A stretch of DNA of 26,269 bases from an uncultured Pseudoxanthomonas sp. Its GTDB lineage: Bacteria; Pseudomonadota; Gammaproteobacteria; Xanthomonadales; Xanthomonadaceae. The stretch is taken from assembly GCA_946886405.1 (NCBI GenBank), contig CAMPIO010000047.1:1-26269 (forward strand). Reading direction: 5' to 3'. A program made the position numbers and the translations under genes. Within the stretch, counting starts at the first letter, position 1; each line of letters starts with the position of its first letter. Shown here one piece after another: positions 23,887-26,269 of the stretch. Under the pieces are notes generated by a model that saw nothing but the letters and a program-made list of their open reading frames with translations, was not told the origin of the DNA and ran no database searches.

Positions 23887-23976
23887 TTGCCCGGCGACCG
23901 GCAACTTGCGACGGCCATGCTTGCCGCCCGCCCGCGCTGGCCGCGAAGATGCGGGGCGACTGGGGAGTCACACCGC

Positions 23977-24906
23977 ATGAAGCCAAAGCCGTCCGCGTCC
24001 GTTCTGCGCGTGCTGGCAGCCCTCGGGCTGTCGCTGCTGCTGCTGGGCGCCTGCAAGAAGCGTGAGCCGGAGGAGCTTGCCGGCGCCGCCAGCGGCCCGG
24101 CCGCCGCCGTGCGCCAGTTGGCGGCCCACCTGCAGCGCAACGATCTGGTCGGGTTCGCGCGCGATGCCGTTCCGCCGGACCTCCATGCGCGACTGGATAC
24201 CGCCTGGCGCGCCGGCCAGAGCCGCTGGCCGCTGACCGAGCTTCCCCTGGAGGACAAGCTGGTGCCGATGCTGGCCGCGCTCTCGGCCAAGGACGCGGAG
24301 AAGACGCTGCAGCGCAGCTTCGACCGCCAGTTCGCACGCCAGGATCGCGACCTGAAAGAGGCTGCGCGCACGCTGGGGCTGTTCGGCGTGCAGTACGTGA
24401 AGAACGAGGGCGACTACACCCAGGAAGAACGTGACCACTACGCGCAGGTGATTGCTGCGCTGGGTGACTGGGCACAGCGCGCGCCGCTCGGCGATGCCGC
24501 GCTGGCACGCACCTCGCTGGCACGCCTGGCGCCCGCGGCACGCAAGAGTGGACTGATCCGCGAGGAAGCGCTCAACGACGCCGGCATGGTCGCCAGCCTG
24601 CAGCGGCTGACGCCGTTCTTCATCGAAGCCAAGGCGACCTTCACGCGCTACGGGCTGCCGCTGGATACCACCTTCGCCGACCTGCGCACCGGTCTGGTCG
24701 AAGAAAAAGGCGACACCGCCACCGTGCGTATCCACTACCCGCTCGGCGAACGCGAAATCGACACCGTGGTCAGCCTGACGCGACGCGGCGGCCGGTGGTA
24801 TCTCACCGACTATCTGAAGCATGCCGAGGATGTGCTGGCAGCGGTGCCCTCGACGGAGGTCCTGCCCGCGCAGCCCGACGAAGGCGAGAAGTCAACGTCG
24901 CCCTGA
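23977..24906 (+). CDS. Predicted lipoprotein of unknown function
   Basis: The 309-residue protein has a signal peptide and a good lipobox, LLGAC with Cys26, followed by KKREPEE. An alpha-helical domain follows (about 45-230, with AAAVRQLAAHLQRNDLVGFARDAVP and LADKDAEKTLQRSFDRQF-like helices). A C-terminal beta-rich part, DTATVRIHYPLGEREIDTVVSLTRRGGRWYLTDYLKHAEDVL, looks like an NTF2/DUF4878-type cone-shaped fold. It is probably membrane-anchored in the periplasm. GGGGAG lies 9 bases before the ATG. The stop overlaps the next ATG (TGATG). Confidence 0.8.
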   Translation: MKPKPSASVLRVLAALGLSLLLLGACKKREPEELAGAASGPAAAVRQLAAHLQRNDLVGFARDAVPPDLHARLDTAWRAGQSRWPLTELPLEDKLVPMLAALSAKDAEKTLQRSFDRQFARQDRDLKEAARTLGLFGVQYVKNEGDYTQEERDHYAQVIAALGDWAQRAPLGDAALARTSLARLAPAARKSGLIREEALNDAGMVASLQRLTPFFIEAKATFTRYGLPLDTTFADLRTGLVEEKGDTATVRIHYPLGEREIDTVVSLTRRGGRWYLTDYLKHAEDVLAAVPSTEVLPAQPDEGEKSTSP

Positions 24907-25277
24907 TGGTTCAGGAGCGCTATGCGCGGGTATGCCTTGCGGTGGCGGGACTGCTGGCGGGCGTCTTTGCCACACACGCGCATCCGGGCGGCCTCGACAA
25001 GCAGGGTTGTCATGCGAACCGCAAGACCGGCGAACACCACTGCCATCGTGACGTCGCCCCTGCCCGTGCCGCGCCACGTGCGCCCGCCGTCGATCCGCGA
25101 TGGACGCCTGCCGCTCCCTCCCGCCTGCGCGAACCCGCGCCCTCACGCACCTTCCGCAACTGCGACGACGCCCGCGCGCACGGGGCGGCGCCCGTGCGAC
25201 GGGGCGATCCCGGCTATGGGTCGCACCTGGACCGCGACAACGACGGCGTGGGTTGCGAACCCTACCGGGGGCGTTGA
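24906..25277 (+). CDS. Excalibur calcium-binding domain protein, exported
   Basis: The 123-residue precursor has a signal peptide cleaved near ATHA. A short Cys/His module GGLDKQGCHANRKTGEHHCH (about 28-47) follows, then a low-complexity Ala/Pro/Arg linker. The C-terminal Excalibur motif includes FRNCDDARAHGAAPVRRGDP and LDRDNDGVGCE, with the DxDxDG calcium loop and its flanking Cys pair. Proteins with this HCH-plus-Excalibur layout are surface or periplasmic and often nuclease-associated; no nuclease domain is present here. No good ribosome-binding site is seen, and the start overlaps the previous stop (TGATG, 24904-24908), so it depends on coupling. Confidence 0.88.
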   Translation: MVQERYARVCLAVAGLLAGVFATHAHPGGLDKQGCHANRKTGEHHCHRDVAPARAAPRAPAVDPRWTPAAPSRLREPAPSRTFRNCDDARAHGAAPVRRGDPGYGSHLDRDNDGVGCEPYRGR

Positions 25278-25406
25278 ACCGTTGCGTTTCAGCCACTTGC
25301 ACCGCCCCTGGCGGCGTCCCGCGTAGCGCCGGAGCCCGCAGACGGCGCTCGCAGCATGCGGTAACCGCTTCCCAGCCCGCCATGGGCGTGGGCCATAATG
25401 CGGCCG

Positions 25407-26269
25407 ATGCCTGAACAGAATTCCCTGCCGTTCCCGGACGGTCCGACACCGACGCCGCCGGAGAAGAAACCGGCCGCCACGGATGCGCCTGCGTCCGACA
25501 CCTCCCAGGATCCGAGGGAAGGCGGCGGCGTGCCGGGGACTCCAGGCGTTCCGATGGCGCCTTCGACGGCCGTCAGGCAGGTGAAACGCCCGCTGTGGGC
25601 GCGGCTGCTGGGCCGCCTGGCCGATCCGTGGCTGGCGCTGAACATCGAGCCTGGCGTGCCCGCCGATCTTCTTGATGGCCGCCCGGTCTGCTATGTGCTG
25701 GAAGACTATGGCCTGTCGAATGCGCTGATCCTCGATCGCGCGTGCCGCGATGCCGGGTTGCCCTCGCCGTTGGTCCCGCTGCCGGTCGGCGGAAATCCGC
25801 TCGGTCGCAAGCGCGCGTATGTGGCGCTGTCGCGTCGCAACGCCAGCACGCTGATCCCCGACCAGGTCAGCGCCAAGACCCACTCCGGCTCGCTGGCGCG
25901 CCTGCTGGAAGCGCACCGCGCCACGCCGGCGCTGGACGTGCAACTGGTGCCGGTGTCGATCTTCGTCGGCCGCGCACCCGACAAGCAGAGCGGCTGGTTC
26001 TCGGTGCTGTTCTCCGAGAACTGGGCCATCGTCGGCCGTTTCCGCCGCCTGCTGGCGATCCTGTTGAACGGCCGCGGCACCATCGTACGCTTCGCGCCGC
26101 CGGTGTCGTTGCGCGGCACCGTCGATGAAGGTCTCGAGCCCGAGCGCACGGTGCGCAAGCTGTCGCGGGGGGGTAGCACACCCAAACAACCCAAACCCCA
26201 ACCCAAAAAACGCCCCCCACGCTACAAAACACCCCAGCGGGGGGTCCAGGTGGAGGGGGCCCCACACGG
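25407..26269 (+). CDS. plsB: Glycerol-3-phosphate acyltransferase PlsB, 5' part only
   Basis: It catalyses the first acylation of glycerol-3-phosphate at the inner membrane. The readable part begins with a variable proline-rich stretch. It continues with RPLWARLLGRLADPWLALNIE, then RPVCYVLEDYGLSNALILDRACRDAG, LVPVSIFVGRAPDK, GWFSVLFSENWAIVGRFRRLLAIL, and FAPPVSLRG with PERTVRKLSR, all as in xanthomonad PlsB. Only about 253 of the roughly 850-900 residues normal for the family are present, and the acyltransferase HxxxxD motif lies beyond. From about 26167 the sequence turns into C/A-rich runs and no longer encodes PlsB. An in-frame ATG at 25398 is an alternative start. Confidence 0.85.
   Translation, partial: MPEQNSLPFPDGPTPTPPEKKPAATDAPASDTSQDPREGGGVPGTPGVPMAPSTAVRQVKRPLWARLLGRLADPWLALNIEPGVPADLLDGRPVCYVLEDYGLSNALILDRACRDAGLPSPLVPLPVGGNPLGRKRAYVALSRRNASTLIPDQVSAKTHSGSLARLLEAHRATPALDVQLVPVSIFVGRAPDKQSGWFSVLFSENWAIVGRFRRLLAILLNGRGTIVRFAPPVSLRGTVDEGLEPERTVRKLSRGGSTPKQPKPQPKKRPPRYKTPQRGVQVEGAPH
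26167..26269. other. Probable sequencing/assembly artefact at contig end
   Basis: After codons for KLSR the sequence becomes runs of G, then C and A (CCCAAACAACCCAAACCCC-like, then CCCCAGCGGGGGG). The frame stays open but the composition and codon choice differ from everything else, and the expected continuation of PlsB is missing. Confidence 0.75.

Noticed and set aside
1..26269. CRISPR arrays, tRNA, rRNA, insertion sequences
   Set aside because: None seen: no regularly spaced repeats, no cloverleaf-like sequence noticed, no transposase-like protein among the translations.

Overview
The window looks like one contig from a high-GC gammaproteobacterium of the Xanthomonadaceae (Xanthomonas, Pseudoxanthomonas or Stenotrophomonas-like). 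Evidence for this is the gene content (ECF sigma factor plus TPR-kinase pair, DcaP-type porin, tandem Sel1-like exported proteins), the integron cassettes with Xanthomonas-style attC sites, and several promoter candidates of the relaxed TTGNNN / TANNNT type. The left edge lies inside an attC site. The right edge runs into a C- and A-rich stretch that looks like a sequencing or assembly artefact inside plsB. No tRNA, rRNA, transposase or CRISPR array was seen.

Layout. Positions 1-726 are the distal end of an integron cassette array: the end of one attC, a two-helix membrane protein, a second attC whose last core site is degraded, a second small cassette gene, and a 17-base attC stub where the array stops. 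A small exported protein (758-1237) follows. Positions 1304-7416 form an acetate or small-carboxylate block: a CrbR-like LuxR response regulator and acetyl-CoA synthetase on the minus strand, then a DcaP-family porin and an MHS-family symporter on the plus strand. A double-hairpin terminator ends it. Positions 7540-9986 hold a tautomerase, a secreted EF-hand protein, an ABC ATPase and mutM. Positions 10067-13462 hold an ECF sigma factor and a transmembrane Ser/Thr kinase with a TPR-rich C-terminal part, with no anti-sigma gene. Then come thymidine kinase, two paralogous Sel1-like exported proteins, rep helicase, a small membrane protein and a VOC protein.

Positions 18554-20618 are a two-gene minus-strand unit: a lipoprotein-like protein followed by a DUF2235/Tle1-type lipase. 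This resembles an orphan type VI secretion immunity/effector pair. The neighbouring sigma/kinase type is known to control type VI secretion in Xanthomonas citri, so the two could be functionally connected; that link is inference. Positions 20781-23718 hold DinB-like, YceH, a class-B-like acid phosphatase lipoprotein and pyrF. Between pyrF and the next gene lies a good candidate for an undescribed small RNA of about 100 nt, with promoter, hairpins and intrinsic terminator correctly spaced. The right end has a lipoprotein, an Excalibur protein and the 5' part of plsB.

Most promising for follow-up are the small RNA candidate, the orphan lipase/immunity pair with its promoter-embedded inverted repeat, the chained start/stop overlaps running through an attC site, the sigma factor with a possible phospho-threonine, and the periplasmic insert in the symporter.
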